Assembly: GCF_902168135.1 (NCBI RefSeq)
Contig: NZ_CABHOL010000048.1
Span: 28,204-92,203, forward strand
DNA length: 64,000 nucleotides
Reading direction: 5' to 3'
DNA from: an uncultured Fluviicola sp.
Lineage (GTDB): Bacteria > Bacteroidota > Bacteroidia > Flavobacteriales_D > Crocinitomicaceae
This document shows, piece by piece, positions 18,090 through 27,660 of the stretch. Made by a program: the position numbers and the translations under genes. The notes below the pieces were generated by a model, which saw nothing but the letters and a program-made list of their open reading frames with translations, had not been told where the DNA came from and ran no database searches. How positions within the stretch are numbered: the first letter of the stretch is position 1; each line of letters starts with the position of its first letter.

Positions 18090-18152
18090 AGTTGTCCGAA
18101 ACAATCCTGGTTCACCAACCCAAAAGGGCGATCCCTTTTATATGGAACAAAC

Positions 18153-18641
18153 CTATTCCTGACCGGATCGCTTTCTCTTTTCAATCCACCACATCACCAC
18201 GCCGCACAAAATAGAACCTGCAATTGTCATCCAGCCAACAAAGAGGATACTGAAAAAACTCAGAACTATTCCAAATGCGAACATTCCGAAAATACTTTCG
18301 GGTGCATCTCCGAAGGAATCCGTGCATCCGCCGAAACACCAGTAGCAAAGGTTCATGAAAATACCGGCGAATATCCACGTCAGGTAATGAGCAATGATTC
18401 CCACCAGTATTCCGAGGAAAATGATCCTGCCCGCCTCGATTTTTTCGTTCTTCATGGTTGCTTTCCAGAACAAAGCCCCGATACAAAACATCCCCAAAGG
18501 TGCCGCGAGCATTAGCACCTCGTATCCGTCACCAATTGCCTGGGTGAAAACATAAAAAGCAACGATCAATCCGACAAGCGCATTGAGTAATCCATACGTT
18601 ACCGCTGGACTTAAACCGGAAAGGCGGCGGTTTAATTTCAT
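18153..18641 (-). CDS. Four-helix membrane protein, unknown function
   Basis: About 162 residues from ATG 18641 (MKLNRRLSG); the frame opens 8 codons earlier. Four hydrophobic segments: about 17-34 (GLLNALVGLIVAFYVF), 43-61, 73-98 (IIFLGILVGIIAHYLTWIFAG) and 120-147. This matches small DUF4199-like membrane proteins of Bacteroidota (N-terminal helix pair, MKNEKIEAGRIIFLG loop), though I give the family only tentatively. The TATCTTTA box 5 nt before ATG 18641 supports the shorter start. Convergent with 17095. Confidence 0.65.
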   Translation of the reverse strand: MKLNRRLSGLSPAVTYGLLNALVGLIVAFYVFTQAIGDGYEVLMLAAPLGMFCIGALFWKATMKNEKIEAGRIIFLGILVGIIAHYLTWIFAGIFMNLCYWCFGGCTDSFGDAPESIFGMFAFGIVLSFFSILFVGWMTIAGSILCGVVMWWIEKRKRSGQE

Positions 18642-18646
18642 GGAAT

Positions 18647-18654
18647 TAAAGATA
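18647..18654 (-). promoter_or_regulatory. Promoter box 5 nt upstream of ATG
   Basis: TATCTTTA on the minus strand followed by ATTCC and the ATG at 18641. Confidence 0.4.
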
Positions 18655-18732
18655 GGATAAAGCATCTGTAAAACAATGAATCAACCACTGGCATATCCTG
18701 TTAATGTGACGTTTTTTTTCGAAATTATCCCT

Positions 18733-18740
18733 TATTTTTG
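18733..18740 (+). promoter_or_regulatory. Promoter box 5 nt upstream of ATG
   Basis: TATTTTTG, an exact TAnnTTTG match, followed by TTCGT and the ATG at 18746. No clear TTG is seen at the expected upstream distance. Confidence 0.5.
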
Positions 18741-18745
18741 TTCGT

Positions 18746-19507
18746 ATGAAAACAATCCTGACATCCATCCTTGTGCTGATCGCAGCGATCAGCTTCGCAC
18801 AGGAACCACCGGAGAAATACCAGAAAATCTGGAATGATATCAATGAAGGTGATGGTTCTTATGCTCAAAAAGAGTTGAAAAAAATAATCAAAACCAACCC
18901 AAAAGATCCCTGGCCTTATTGGTTGATGGGCATTTCATTTAATCCCTACCAGGATCAGGAAGCCTCTGCTTACTACGAACAGGCAATTGCTGCAGATTCT
19001 ACTTTTGCACCTGCTTACTATAACCTGGGAAGCTGTTTACAATCAGACTCCGTAAACTATCCAAGGGTTGAAAAACTATACAGCAAGGCTATTGAACTGG
19101 AGCCGAATGACAATCATCACTACATAGCAAGAGCCAGTCTTTACGAGGATTGGAAGAAATACGACCAGGCCATCAAAGACTGTAAAATAGCCAAATTGAT
19201 CGAACCGGCTGATTGTTACTTCGCCAACAAGATCATTATCCAGTCGCTATACGCACAGGGAAAGATGGATGACCTGAGAATCTTCCTCAAATTGAATGAT
19301 CCTAATGCCGGTGGTGGTCCGCCTGATGGAGAGTATCAGTTTTTCCTGGGGGGACTTTACGAAGGCTGGGGAGAACCCGAAAAAGCGTGCCCTTTTTACC
19401 AGCAAGCGGTAGAAGATACCGAATTTATGCTGGATATTGTAGATCCGGGAGTTTTAGACGAAGAACTGGAGCAATACCGGTCAAAAGTGAAAGCAATCTG
19501 TAAATAG
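18746..19507 (+). CDS. Secreted tetratricopeptide-repeat protein
   Basis: A 253-residue protein with a signal peptide (residues 1-19, ending ISFA-Q) and several TPR units: about 38-70 (KELKKIIKTNPKDPWPYWLMG), 75-108 (ASAYYEQAIAADSTFAPAYYNLG), 112-145 (KLYSKAIELEPNDNHHYIARA) and 150-180. The protein should be periplasmic and act as a protein-interaction scaffold; its partner is unknown. Gene 19513 follows after 5 nt, so the two are probably co-transcribed. Confidence 0.75.
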   Translation: MKTILTSILVLIAAISFAQEPPEKYQKIWNDINEGDGSYAQKELKKIIKTNPKDPWPYWLMGISFNPYQDQEASAYYEQAIAADSTFAPAYYNLGSCLQSDSVNYPRVEKLYSKAIELEPNDNHHYIARASLYEDWKKYDQAIKDCKIAKLIEPADCYFANKIIIQSLYAQGKMDDLRIFLKLNDPNAGGGPPDGEYQFFLGGLYEGWGEPEKACPFYQQAVEDTEFMLDIVDPGVLDEELEQYRSKVKAICK

Positions 19508-19512
19508 ATTCT

Positions 19513-20034
19513 ATGATGAAACCAAAACCTATGATAACCGTCAGATTCGTAAAACGTTTCTTAGCGGTATTCTTTGGGTACATCATCCTGGTCTTCCTGT
19601 TACCAGCTGGCTTTGGAGGTATTCTATTCCATGGATTATTGATTACAGGAATCCTGGCAGTAGTTGTCTTGAAGCATGGTTTCCCGCAAACACAAGTCAT
19701 TGTAGATGAAACAACCATTCACTTCAAAAGGGAATTTCCGAGCTGGTATTTTCTCAAAAACTATTACCTGCATGACTTGGTTATTTCCCACAAAGAGTGG
19801 AATAACTGGGTGAAAATAAGATTGTCAGACAGGGAAGGAAGTATTCAGAACTTCTACCTTTTCTTTATGGATGTAAAATTGTGCTTTGCCGCTGAAACAA
19901 CCGAAAACAACGATTTGGAATTTTGGGTTCAGACGAAATTTCCTGAAAGATCCCTGCAAACAGCCAACAGTTTTAGAAAATACAGAGACAAATACGATAC
20001 TCTGAAAGAAAAACAACGGATGAGGGTGTTTTAG
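19513..20034 (+). CDS. Membrane protein, unknown function
   Basis: A 173-residue protein with two close membrane helices near the N-terminus (about 13-33 FLAVFFGYIILVFLLPAGFG and 36-52 LFHGLLITGILAVVVL). A soluble domain follows (VIVDETTIHFKREFPSW, FWVQTKFPERSLQTA) that looks like a small membrane-anchored beta-rich module. Its layout resembles the 13822-14343 product, but the sequence is different. It follows the TPR gene closely. Start may be the first or a nearby second Met (MMKPKPM). Confidence 0.65.
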   Translation: MMKPKPMITVRFVKRFLAVFFGYIILVFLLPAGFGGILFHGLLITGILAVVVLKHGFPQTQVIVDETTIHFKREFPSWYFLKNYYLHDLVISHKEWNNWVKIRLSDREGSIQNFYLFFMDVKLCFAAETTENNDLEFWVQTKFPERSLQTANSFRKYRDKYDTLKEKQRMRVF

Positions 20035-20122
20035 GATGGATTCTGAGTTTATTCATCGGTCCGCAATGATTCGTTTTTACTACGGTTATTTTTTTCTTAC
20101 CTTGCAATACAAATCCCTGTAT

Positions 20123-21859
20123 ATGAAACAGCTAGCCCTCACAACAAAATACCTTTTCCTTTTGATCATTCTGATCTCACAATCGGGGATGCTGTTCGCC
20201 CAAACTTCCGTACTGGAATGGGTACATGCCCTGGGCGGTCCGCAGAGCGACAATGGCCAGGCAGTTGCAACCGACAGCCAGAATAATGTCTATGTTACCG
20301 GAACTTTCTCCGGGACGGCTGATTTCGATCCGGGAACAGGAACGGCCTACATCAATTCGGGCGCAGGTTCGAACGTGTTTATCCAAAAGCTCAGTCCCGA
20401 CGGAAATTTCATCTGGGCAAAGGTATTTCCGGCGGGAAGCAGCACCATTATCACTTCCATCACCATAGATCCTTCAGACCATGTGATTCTCGGGGGGCGT
20501 TTTACAGGAACGATGGTTTTTCCTACTGTCGACAGTACTTCTACCATCTCATCCCCGGGGCAGGCCGATGCTTATATCGTGAAATTGAATCCAGGCGGGC
20601 AATTCGTTTGGGCAAGATCTTTTGGAAATCCGAATGACACTGACGGCGATCCCGACCTGATCCAGGCACTGAAAACGGATGCTTCCGGGAACATTTATTC
20701 CACCGGGCATTTTTACGGAGCCGCTGATTTTGACCCGAGCAACATGGGAGCAGTGATTGTAACTGCAACTGGTTCCAACAAGGATATTTTCATCCAGAAA
20801 TTAAGTCCAGGAGGTGATTTTATTTGGGTAGAGAAAATCGGGGGCGGTGATACGGAGGAATCCGTTTCTATGAGCATCAATCAAAACACCCTTTTGCTAA
20901 CCGGCTGGTTCCGGCAAACCGTCGATTTCGACCCTTCCGCTTCCATTACTTCACTGAGCTCACAGGGATATGCTGATATTTTTCTCTTATCCCTGACAAC
21001 GGATGGAGATTTCAACCAGGTCAATCAATTCGGCTCAGTATTCAACGATAAAGGCGTGGATTTAACTACAGATCCGAACGGTGCGATTTACCTGACCGGC
21101 ATTTTCGATGCCGAAATTGATCTGGATCCGGGAACAGGAACCAACTACGTTACTCCAGCCGGCGGAACGGACTTTTTCATTCTGAAACTGACTCCTTCTG
21201 CGGATTTTTCCTGGGCGAAAACCTTTCCCGGAACTTATTACAAATACAGCCAATCCATGGCATACCATCCCGATAACGGAATCGTGGTAACCGGCATTTT
21301 CGGTGACTCGGTATATTTCGATCCGGGAAACCCGGCCGGAAGTTTCTCCTCCATATTAGAGGACATATTCCTGGTTTACCTGGACCAGGACGGGAATTAC
21401 ATCTGGGCGGGAACTTACGGGCATCAGGGAGTCCTGGACCATGATTATGTGAGCGGGATTGCGGTAGATAACCTGGGCGGGATTTATTCCACCGGGCTGT
21501 TTGTCGGAGATGTGGATTTCGACTGCGGACCGGGAGTGGAGATACTTAGTCCTTCCGGCCCGAGTGATGTCTATATTCAAAAATTGAACGGAAGTATCCT
21601 GTCCCTTACTTCCCATTCCCCGGACGACTTCAAACTCTATCCGAATCCGGCGAGCCAGCAGCTTTTCATTTCAGCGGCGAGCTTAAACAACTGCCGGATT
21701 ACCATTTACAATTCCCTTGGAATGATCGTATTGGAAAAGGAGTTATCCGGCACGGACTCTCAACTGGACATTCAAAACCTTTCACCGGGAAGTTATGTGG
21801 TGAACCTTACGAATGAATCCGGATCAAGACATCAGAAAATGGTAAAATCCATGGACTAA
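20123..21859 (+). CDS. Seven-repeat (SBBP-like propeller) secreted protein with T9SS type A signal
   Basis: About 578 residues from ATG 20123 (MKQLALTTKYLFLL, a signal peptide); the frame opens 29 codons earlier but without signal-like sequence. Seven repeats of ~65-75 residues share a core such as NVYVTGTFSGTADFDPGTG, NIYSTGHFYGAADFDP and GIYSTGLFVGDVDFDCGPG, and most contain an FVWA/FIWA strand. This suggests a seven-bladed propeller. The last ~75 residues (FKLYPNPASQQLFIS, LSPGSYVVNL, QKMVK) form a T9SS type A sorting domain, so it is exported to the cell surface. Ligand unknown. Paralogue of the next gene. Confidence 0.85.
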   Translation: MKQLALTTKYLFLLIILISQSGMLFAQTSVLEWVHALGGPQSDNGQAVATDSQNNVYVTGTFSGTADFDPGTGTAYINSGAGSNVFIQKLSPDGNFIWAKVFPAGSSTIITSITIDPSDHVILGGRFTGTMVFPTVDSTSTISSPGQADAYIVKLNPGGQFVWARSFGNPNDTDGDPDLIQALKTDASGNIYSTGHFYGAADFDPSNMGAVIVTATGSNKDIFIQKLSPGGDFIWVEKIGGGDTEESVSMSINQNTLLLTGWFRQTVDFDPSASITSLSSQGYADIFLLSLTTDGDFNQVNQFGSVFNDKGVDLTTDPNGAIYLTGIFDAEIDLDPGTGTNYVTPAGGTDFFILKLTPSADFSWAKTFPGTYYKYSQSMAYHPDNGIVVTGIFGDSVYFDPGNPAGSFSSILEDIFLVYLDQDGNYIWAGTYGHQGVLDHDYVSGIAVDNLGGIYSTGLFVGDVDFDCGPGVEILSPSGPSDVYIQKLNGSILSLTSHSPDDFKLYPNPASQQLFISAASLNNCRITIYNSLGMIVLEKELSGTDSQLDIQNLSPGSYVVNLTNESGSRHQKMVKSMD

Positions 21860-21953
21860 ATCTCACCGGCTCGTAAACAACACATCCTGTCAGGCACAGT
21901 GTCCGCCCTGGAGTGAAATATTCCGACATGAACTGTTTTCACCTGTTTATTTG

Positions 21954-21961
21954 TATTTTTA
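21954..21961 (+). promoter_or_regulatory. Promoter box of the second propeller gene
   Basis: TATTTTTA, close to TAnnTTTG, 25 nt before the ATG at 21987; suggests that the second paralogue has its own promoter. Confidence 0.35.
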
Positions 21962-21986
21962 GCTCTATCAATAAATCACTTACAAT

Positions 21987-23702
21987 ATGAAACACCTGAA
22001 TCTGTTATTAACACTAACACTTTTAACAACGCTTTCTTTTGCCCAGACTCCCGAGTTTGAATGGGTACACACTTATGGAACTACGGAAAGTGAGTGGGGA
22101 AAAGCACTTGCTGTTGATAACCAAAATAATGTTTACGCAGCCGGTATGTTCGAGGGAACAATTGATTTTGACCCGGGTACCGGAGTTACAAACCTGTCTT
22201 CGGGAGGCGGGAGAAATATCTTCATCCAAAAACTGAATCCTGCCGGAGACCTCCTTTGGGCCAAAGTATTCCCTTCCGGAAGTTCATTCAATGTTACGGC
22301 AATAACGACCGATTATCAGAACAATGTGATCATTGCAGGATACTTTAACGGAAATTCCAGTTTCCCAACAGTTGACAGTACGTCTACTATCTCTAATCAA
22401 ACCTCACAATCCGATGCTTTTATTGTTAAAATGAATGCAGCCGGGCAATTCCTTTGGGCAAGATCCTTTGGCAGCCCTACTGATTCAGGAATAGCCGGTG
22501 ATCAGATTACAGGCATAAAAACAGATAACTCCGGAAATATTTATTCAACAGGCTATTATTACGGCACTGCGGATTTCGATCCGGGACCGGCAACTGCAAA
22601 CCTCAGCAACTCTTCCGGAAACAGCGATATTTTCATCCAGAAACTGAATCCGCAGGGAAACTATGTTTGGGCAAAAAGAGTGGGAGGAAGCGGATATGAC
22701 CAGGCAACTTCACTGGAAGTTTATCAAAACACAGTTCTGATCACCGGCTGGTTCCAGCTTGCGGTCGATTTTAATCCGGGACCTGCCACCAACCAGCTGA
22801 TCGCCGGGGCATTATCTACCGATATGTTTCTCTTGTTTCTTACAACGGATGGTGATTTCAACCAGGTAAAACATTTCGACGGTCCGTACACGAATAAAGG
22901 GGTTGATGTAGCCACAACAACTACCGGCGAAATCTACCTCACCGGTACTTACAGTGACACTCTTGATTTGGATCCCGGAACAGGTACTTTTTTAATTTCC
23001 AGTGATATCACAAGCTTCTTCGTACTAAAACTAACGCCAACAGGGGATTTCATTTGGGGAAAAGGCTTTTCGGATGACGGTTTCAAATATTCCATTGCAT
23101 TGGATGTGCTTCAACAGAAAGGAGTCGTCATTTCCGGTATGTTCAGCGATACGGTTGATTTTGATCCCGGGAATGGTATCAGTAACCTGGAAGCAATTGG
23201 AGAGGTGGATGTCTTCCTGCTTTACCTGGACGAAAATGGGGATTATGTTTGGGCGGGCTCTTATGGAAACACCTCACCCTTTTACAATGATCTGTTATGG
23301 GATATCGCTACTGACAACAGCGGAAGCATTTACTCCACCGGTTGGTATATCGAAACCGTAGATTTTGATTGTGGGTCGGGATTAGAGGAACGAACGTCCG
23401 TTTTATATGACGATATCTTCATCTTAAAAATGCATGCGGACCTGTTATCTGTAAGTGAGTATTCAATTCCTGATTTCAAACTCTACCCCAACCCATCGAG
23501 CGGGAATCTTTTTATTTCAGCCGAAAACCTGAATAACTGTAAGGTTGAGATCTATAGTTCCATGGGAACAACCGTATTGACAAAAGAATTGTCGGACACA
23601 GATAACCAACTGGAAGTTCAAAACCTTTCACCGGGAAGTTATGTGGTTCAATTGACAAACGAATACGGCTCAAAACGCCAAAACTTCGTGAAAATCGATT
23701 GA
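21987..23702 (+). CDS. Seven-repeat (SBBP-like propeller) secreted protein with T9SS type A signal, paralogue
   Basis: A 571-residue protein with a signal peptide (ending LTTLSFAQ), the same seven repeats in the same order as the 20123 product (NVYAAGMFEGTIDFDPGTG, then NVIIAGYFNG, NIYSTGYYYGTADFDPG, TVLITGWF, EIYLTGTYSDTLDLDPGTG, GVVISGMF, SIYSTGWYIETVDFDCGSG), and a T9SS type A C-terminus (FKLYPNPSSGNLFIS, QNLSPGSYVVQL). Blade-by-blade correspondence shows a tandem gene duplication, with the pair diverged across the whole length. Should be secreted through the T9SS to the cell surface. Confidence 0.85.
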   Translation: MKHLNLLLTLTLLTTLSFAQTPEFEWVHTYGTTESEWGKALAVDNQNNVYAAGMFEGTIDFDPGTGVTNLSSGGGRNIFIQKLNPAGDLLWAKVFPSGSSFNVTAITTDYQNNVIIAGYFNGNSSFPTVDSTSTISNQTSQSDAFIVKMNAAGQFLWARSFGSPTDSGIAGDQITGIKTDNSGNIYSTGYYYGTADFDPGPATANLSNSSGNSDIFIQKLNPQGNYVWAKRVGGSGYDQATSLEVYQNTVLITGWFQLAVDFNPGPATNQLIAGALSTDMFLLFLTTDGDFNQVKHFDGPYTNKGVDVATTTTGEIYLTGTYSDTLDLDPGTGTFLISSDITSFFVLKLTPTGDFIWGKGFSDDGFKYSIALDVLQQKGVVISGMFSDTVDFDPGNGISNLEAIGEVDVFLLYLDENGDYVWAGSYGNTSPFYNDLLWDIATDNSGSIYSTGWYIETVDFDCGSGLEERTSVLYDDIFILKMHADLLSVSEYSIPDFKLYPNPSSGNLFISAENLNNCKVEIYSSMGTTVLTKELSDTDNQLEVQNLSPGSYVVQLTNEYGSKRQNFVKID

Positions 23703-23715
23703 TCAGGGGTATTTT

Positions 23716-24226
23716 ACCACCAGGCACACGAAGTTCTTTTGCATTGACACAAAAGGATTATCCGTAATAGACGGATACTTTTTAAATCCTCCCCCTTTAC
23801 CTTGCAGTTTCCGCACTGCCGCTTGTCACTGCTGCGTCTTCATCAGCCGCCGCTGATTCTCCCCCTCCGAAGGGGGAGATTGAAAATCACTCTTCGAAGT
23901 ATAAAACAATTCCCCTTAGAGGATCTCAATATGGCGCATTGGTGAACAAGATCGGGCACCTGTGCAGTAAATGACAGTAAATTTCTCATATTGTTTGAGG
24001 CGTAGCTGAGTTTATGAGAAGAGCCAGCCATGGCTGGTGAAGACTGAAGCTAGCCAGTATGGCTTAAGCTGAATGAGTCATGACCTGCTAACAGGTCGAT
24101 CGGTTTACTCGCGCCTAGACTACCTCACAACTTTCGCACTAACGTTTGTCGTTGTTTCGTCTTCAAAAGCTACGCTTTTTCTTAGCTCCACCTTTTTACG
24201 GCAATGGTAAAAAGGTGGAACCATAT
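23716..24226 (+). repeat. Dispersed repeat R2, copy 3, with covarying stems
   Basis: Matches 16411-16850 over conserved blocks (TTAGAGGATCTCAATATGGC, CTGCTAACAGGTCGATCGGT, ACTTTCGCACTAACG). Stems: outer ATGAC (23971-23975)/GTCAT (24077-24081); middle TTCTCATA (23983-23990)/TATGAGAA (24013-24020) around TTGTTTGAGG and GCTGAGTTT; hairpin GACCTG-CTAA-CAGGTC (24082-24097). An extra palindromic CCAGCCATGGCTGG segment (about 24023-24036) is inserted. The middle stem differs from copy 2 yet pairs, so structure rather than sequence is kept. Confidence 0.75.
24188..24218. terminator. Hairpin with GGCAATG loop, likely terminator of fumarase gene
   Basis: Arms CCACCTTTTTAC (24188-24199) and GTAAAAAGGTGG (24207-24218) around GGCAATG, 18 nt past the fumarase stop on the minus strand. 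It is the end of R2 copy 3, so it may serve as a terminator that arrived with the repeat. Confidence 0.5.
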
Positions 24227-24236
24227 TTAGTTAGGA

Positions 24237-25841
24237 CTACAAATTCGCGAAGAAATCATTCCCTTTATCATCCGTAATGATAAACGCCGGGAAATCCTTG
24301 ATGGTAATCTTTCTCACAGCCTCCATTCCCATGTCTTCGAAATCGACCAGTTCCACGGAAAGGATGTTCTCTTTAGCTAAGATCGCCGCCGGACCACCAA
24401 CAGATCCCAGGTAGAATCCGCCGTACTTCTGACACGCGTTGGTAACATCTTTTGAACGGTTTCCTTTTGCCAGCATGATCATACTTCCGCCCATGCTCTG
24501 GAACAAGTCCACGTAGGAATCCATACGGCCCGCCGTTGTAGGCCCGAAACTTCCGGACGGCATTCCTTCCGGTGTTTTCGCAGGACCGGCATAATATACC
24601 GGGTGGTTCTTAAAGTATTCCGGCATCGGCTGACCTGCATCCAGCATGTCTTTGATACGTGCATGCGCGGCATCGCGGGCAACAATCAGTGTTCCGTTCA
24701 GTTTCAAACGCGTTTTGATCGGGTATTTGGACAATTCAGCCAATACTTCTGCCATCGGACGATCCAAATCGATCGTTACAGGCGGCTCCAAATGCGGCGG
24801 AACTTCAGGCAGTAATCTGCGCGGGTTTTTCTCCAGTTGCTCTACGAACAATCCTTCTTTGGTAATCTTTGCTTTGATGTTTCTATCGGCAGAACAGGAA
24901 ACTCCCAATCCAACCGGACAGGATGCAGCGTGGCGCGGTAAACGGATCACACGCACATCGTGCGTAAAGTATTTCCCTCCGAATTGCGCTCCGATCGTAC
25001 TTTCCTGGCAGATCTTCTGAACGCGCTTTTCCCACTCCAGATCACGGAAAGCCTGGCCTCCCATGTTTCCTTCCGTCGGTAAATGGTCGTAATACCCTGC
25101 AGAAGCTTTTTTCACTGCTGCCAGGTTCGCCTCAGCAGAAGTTCCTCCTACTACGAATGCCAAATGGTAGGGCGGACAAGCAGAGGTTCCCAAATCTTTG
25201 ATCTTTTCCTTGATAAACTCTTCCAAAGAAGCATCGTTGAGCAATGATTTCGTTTTTTGGTAAAGGAACGTTTTGTTTGCCGAGCCTCCACCCTTCGCTA
25301 AAAACAGGAATTCGTACTTCGCTCCCTGACTTGCATAAATATCAATTTGTGCCGGAAGATTGGAACCCGAGTTCTTCTCTTCAAACATATCCAAAGCCAC
25401 AATTTGCGAATAACGCAGGTTGCGCTCCTGGTACGTGTTGTAAATTCCTTTGGAAAGGTATTCGGCATCATTTACACCGGTATACACATCCTCGCCTTTT
25501 TTACCAACCACAATAGCAGTTCCCGTATCCTGGCAGGAAGGAAGTTGTCCTTCCGCAGCAATCGTTGCGTTCTGCAACAAGTTGTAAGCCACAAAACGGT
25601 CGTTATCCGTAGCTTCCGGGTCGTCCAAAATAGCGCGCAGTTTCTCCAAATGGGAAGTTCGCAGGTAAAAAGAAACATCCGCCAATGCCTCCTGTGCTAA
25701 GAATTCCAATCCCTTCGGATCAATGTTCAATACTTCCCGGTTTCCGATCTTTTCAACAGTTACGAAATCAGAAGAAACTTTGCGGTATTCGGTCGTATCC
25801 TTTTGGATCGGGTACGGTTCCTGGTAAAAAAAGTCAGCCAT
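24237..25841 (-). CDS. fumA: Class I fumarate hydratase
   Basis: About 534 residues from ATG 25841 ([13 protein letters not shown]); the frame opens 19 codons earlier, but the family starts at this Met. It interconverts fumarate and malate in the TCA cycle. The three cysteines that bind the catalytic [4Fe-4S] cluster are visible near 103 (PSCQDTG), 222 (SACPPYH) and 316 (GVSCSADR), as in E. coli Fum[12 protein letters not shown] in the C-terminal beta domain is also typical. It is cytoplasmic and oxygen-sensitive in known relatives. A good promoter lies 24 nt upstream. Monocistronic. Confidence 0.95.
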   Translation of the reverse strand: MADFFYQEPYPIQKDTTEYRKVSSDFVTVEKIGNREVLNIDPKGLEFLAQEALADVSFYLRTSHLEKLRAILDDPEATDNDRFVAYNLLQNATIAAEGQLPSCQDTGTAIVVGKKGEDVYTGVNDAEYLSKGIYNTYQERNLRYSQIVALDMFEEKNSGSNLPAQIDIYASQGAKYEFLFLAKGGGSANKTFLYQKTKSLLNDASLEEFIKEKIKDLGTSACPPYHLAFVVGGTSAEANLAAVKKASAGYYDHLPTEGNMGGQAFRDLEWEKRVQKICQESTIGAQFGGKYFTHDVRVIRLPRHAASCPVGLGVSCSADRNIKAKITKEGLFVEQLEKNPRRLLPEVPPHLEPPVTIDLDRPMAEVLAELSKYPIKTRLKLNGTLIVARDAAHARIKDMLDAGQPMPEYFKNHPVYYAGPAKTPEGMPSGSFGPTTAGRMDSYVDLFQSMGGSMIMLAKGNRSKDVTNACQKYGGFYLGSVGGPAAILAKENILSVELVDFEDMGMEAVRKITIKDFPAFIITDDKGNDFFANL

Positions 25842-25864
25842 TTTTATTTCTAGTTGTTCACGCG

Positions 25865-25898
25865 CAAAAGTAATGAAAAAGCGTTTTTCTATTCCCAA
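25865..25898 (-). promoter_or_regulatory. Fumarase gene promoter
   Basis: On the minus strand TTG (25898-25896), 23-nt spacer, TACTTTTG (25872-25865), an exact match to the TAnnTTTG box; 23 nt from the ATG at 25841. This supports the shorter fumarase start. Confidence 0.6.
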
Positions 25899-26097
25899 AT
25901 GACTAATTCAGAATGAAGCTAAATAATGGAAAATTGAAAATAGACAATTGACAAGGTCTTTAATTATCAATTATAAATGATTGAATTGTCAAGTCAGAGA
26001 CTCATAATTGATCATTCCTTCTCAATTTTCAATTGTCCATTCTCAACTCAAAACAATTTAACTATCAAAACCCCGTTTTTAATTACATTCGTAAATC

Positions 26098-27660
26098 ATG
26101 AATTTATACTCCAACAAACAGAAATGGAAAATCGTGCTGCTGGTGATCGCCCTGATTACCGTAGCTGCTTCTTTGTGGGTATCCAATTCAACCGTGCAAA
26201 AGGTATCCGACCGCGAACGACTGCGGGCAAAACAATGGGCGGATGCCATCAAGAAAAAAGCCGAACTGGTCGAATTTACCAATCGTGCTTTCCGGCAATT
26301 GCGCGGGTATGAACGCCGGAAAATCAAGTTGTACCTGGATGCCACGAAAGAAATCTCCAAGGAACCTGCAGATATCAACTGTTTCCCGGATTACCGCTTC
26401 CCCATCAGTATCATTGATGAGAACAAGGATATCCCGGTGATTTTGGTGGACGACCGCAACCAGATCTCCAGCTATACCAATATCGACTTTGACACGGCGG
26501 ATCTGCGCGTACTCTACCCGGAAGCCTCGAAAAAAGAACTGATCCGGAAATTTGAGGACAGTTTGCTGGTCCTGACAACCATTTGGGAGAAAAAACACCA
26601 ACCTTTCCGCATTGAAGTGGTGGAAGGATTGACCATGACTTCGTTCTACACGGATACCAAACGCACCATCCAACTGGAAAAAGAGAGAGATTCCCTGATC
26701 ACCGCTTTCAACAATGAATTGATCAACGACTCCAAACTGATCCCGGTAGTCCTCATGGACAAAAGCAATGACTCACTCATCTCCAGCAACCTTCCGAAGG
26801 AAAAAACTTCCCCGGAAAACCTGAAGAAAACGCTGCATTCCCTGGAATTGGTCAACGAACCGATCAAGATCTCTTTTGGTGCAGATGAGGTAAACCTGTT
26901 GTACTTCGATAATTCGGGAGAACTAAAACAGCTGCAGTTCTTCCCCTACATCCAGTTCCTGATCATCGGTCTGTTCATTTTCATCGGCTACCTGCTGTTC
27001 AGCACTTTCCGGAAAGCAGAGCAGAACCAGGTTTGGGCCGGAATGGCAAAAGAAACAGCTCACCAGCTGGGAACGCCGCTTTCTTCTTTGATGGCCTGGA
27101 TCCAACTACTAGAAACTCAGGATGTGGATCAGAATATCATTGCCGAAATGCAAAAAGACGTCGAACGGCTGGATGTGGTTTCACAGCGTTTTTCCAAAAT
27201 CGGATCGGAAACGCATTTAACCCAAAGCGATATCCGCATCACCGTCCAAAATGTGATGGATTACCTGCGTCCGCGTATTTCGCAGAAAGTGGAAATGACC
27301 ACGCATTTCACAGACGAACCGGTCATGGTCAGCCACAATAAATCGTTGATGGAATGGGTGATGGAAAACATTATCCGCAATGCGGTCGACGCCATGGAAT
27401 CCAAAGGAAAGCTGGATGTTACGATCAAGACGGTTCCGGAACGGGTTTACATTGAAATTTCCGATACCGGGAAAGGATTGCTGCCCAAACAGTTCAAATC
27501 GATCTTCGAGCCGGGTTACACCACCAAGAAACGCGGTTGGGGACTGGGGCTTTCACTGGTAAAAAGGATCGTGAAAGAATACCACAAAGGAAAGGTTTAC
27601 GTGGTGCATTCCGAGATCGGGAAAGGGACCACCATCCGGGTGAGCCTGCCTTTAAAATAA
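26098..27660 (+). CDS. Membrane sensor histidine kinase
   Basis: A 520-residue kinase. TM1 at about 10-29 and TM2 at about 284-302 enclose a ~250-residue periplasmic sensor region. The dimerisation/phosphoacceptor box is ETAHQLGTPLSSL with His322. The ATPase domain has an N box (ENIIRNAVDAMES, about 424), G1 (SDTGKGL, about 457) and G2 (GWGLGLSLVKRI). No response regulator is adjacent, so the kinase is an orphan in this window; its partner must be elsewhere. The sensor region has no recognised domain. A degenerate box (TACATTCG) lies 6 nt before the ATG. Confidence 0.9.
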   Translation: MNLYSNKQKWKIVLLVIALITVAASLWVSNSTVQKVSDRERLRAKQWADAIKKKAELVEFTNRAFRQLRGYERRKIKLYLDATKEISKEPADINCFPDYRFPISIIDENKDIPVILVDDRNQISSYTNIDFDTADLRVLYPEASKKELIRKFEDSLLVLTTIWEKKHQPFRIEVVEGLTMTSFYTDTKRTIQLEKERDSLITAFNNELINDSKLIPVVLMDKSNDSLISSNLPKEKTSPENLKKTLHSLELVNEPIKISFGADEVNLLYFDNSGELKQLQFFPYIQFLIIGLFIFIGYLLFSTFRKAEQNQVWAGMAKETAHQLGTPLSSLMAWIQLLETQDVDQNIIAEMQKDVERLDVVSQRFSKIGSETHLTQSDIRITVQNVMDYLRPRISQKVEMTTHFTDEPVMVSHNKSLMEWVMENIIRNAVDAMESKGKLDVTIKTVPERVYIEISDTGKGLLPKQFKSIFEPGYTTKKRGWGLGLSLVKRIVKEYHKGKVYVVHSEIGKGTTIRVSLPLK

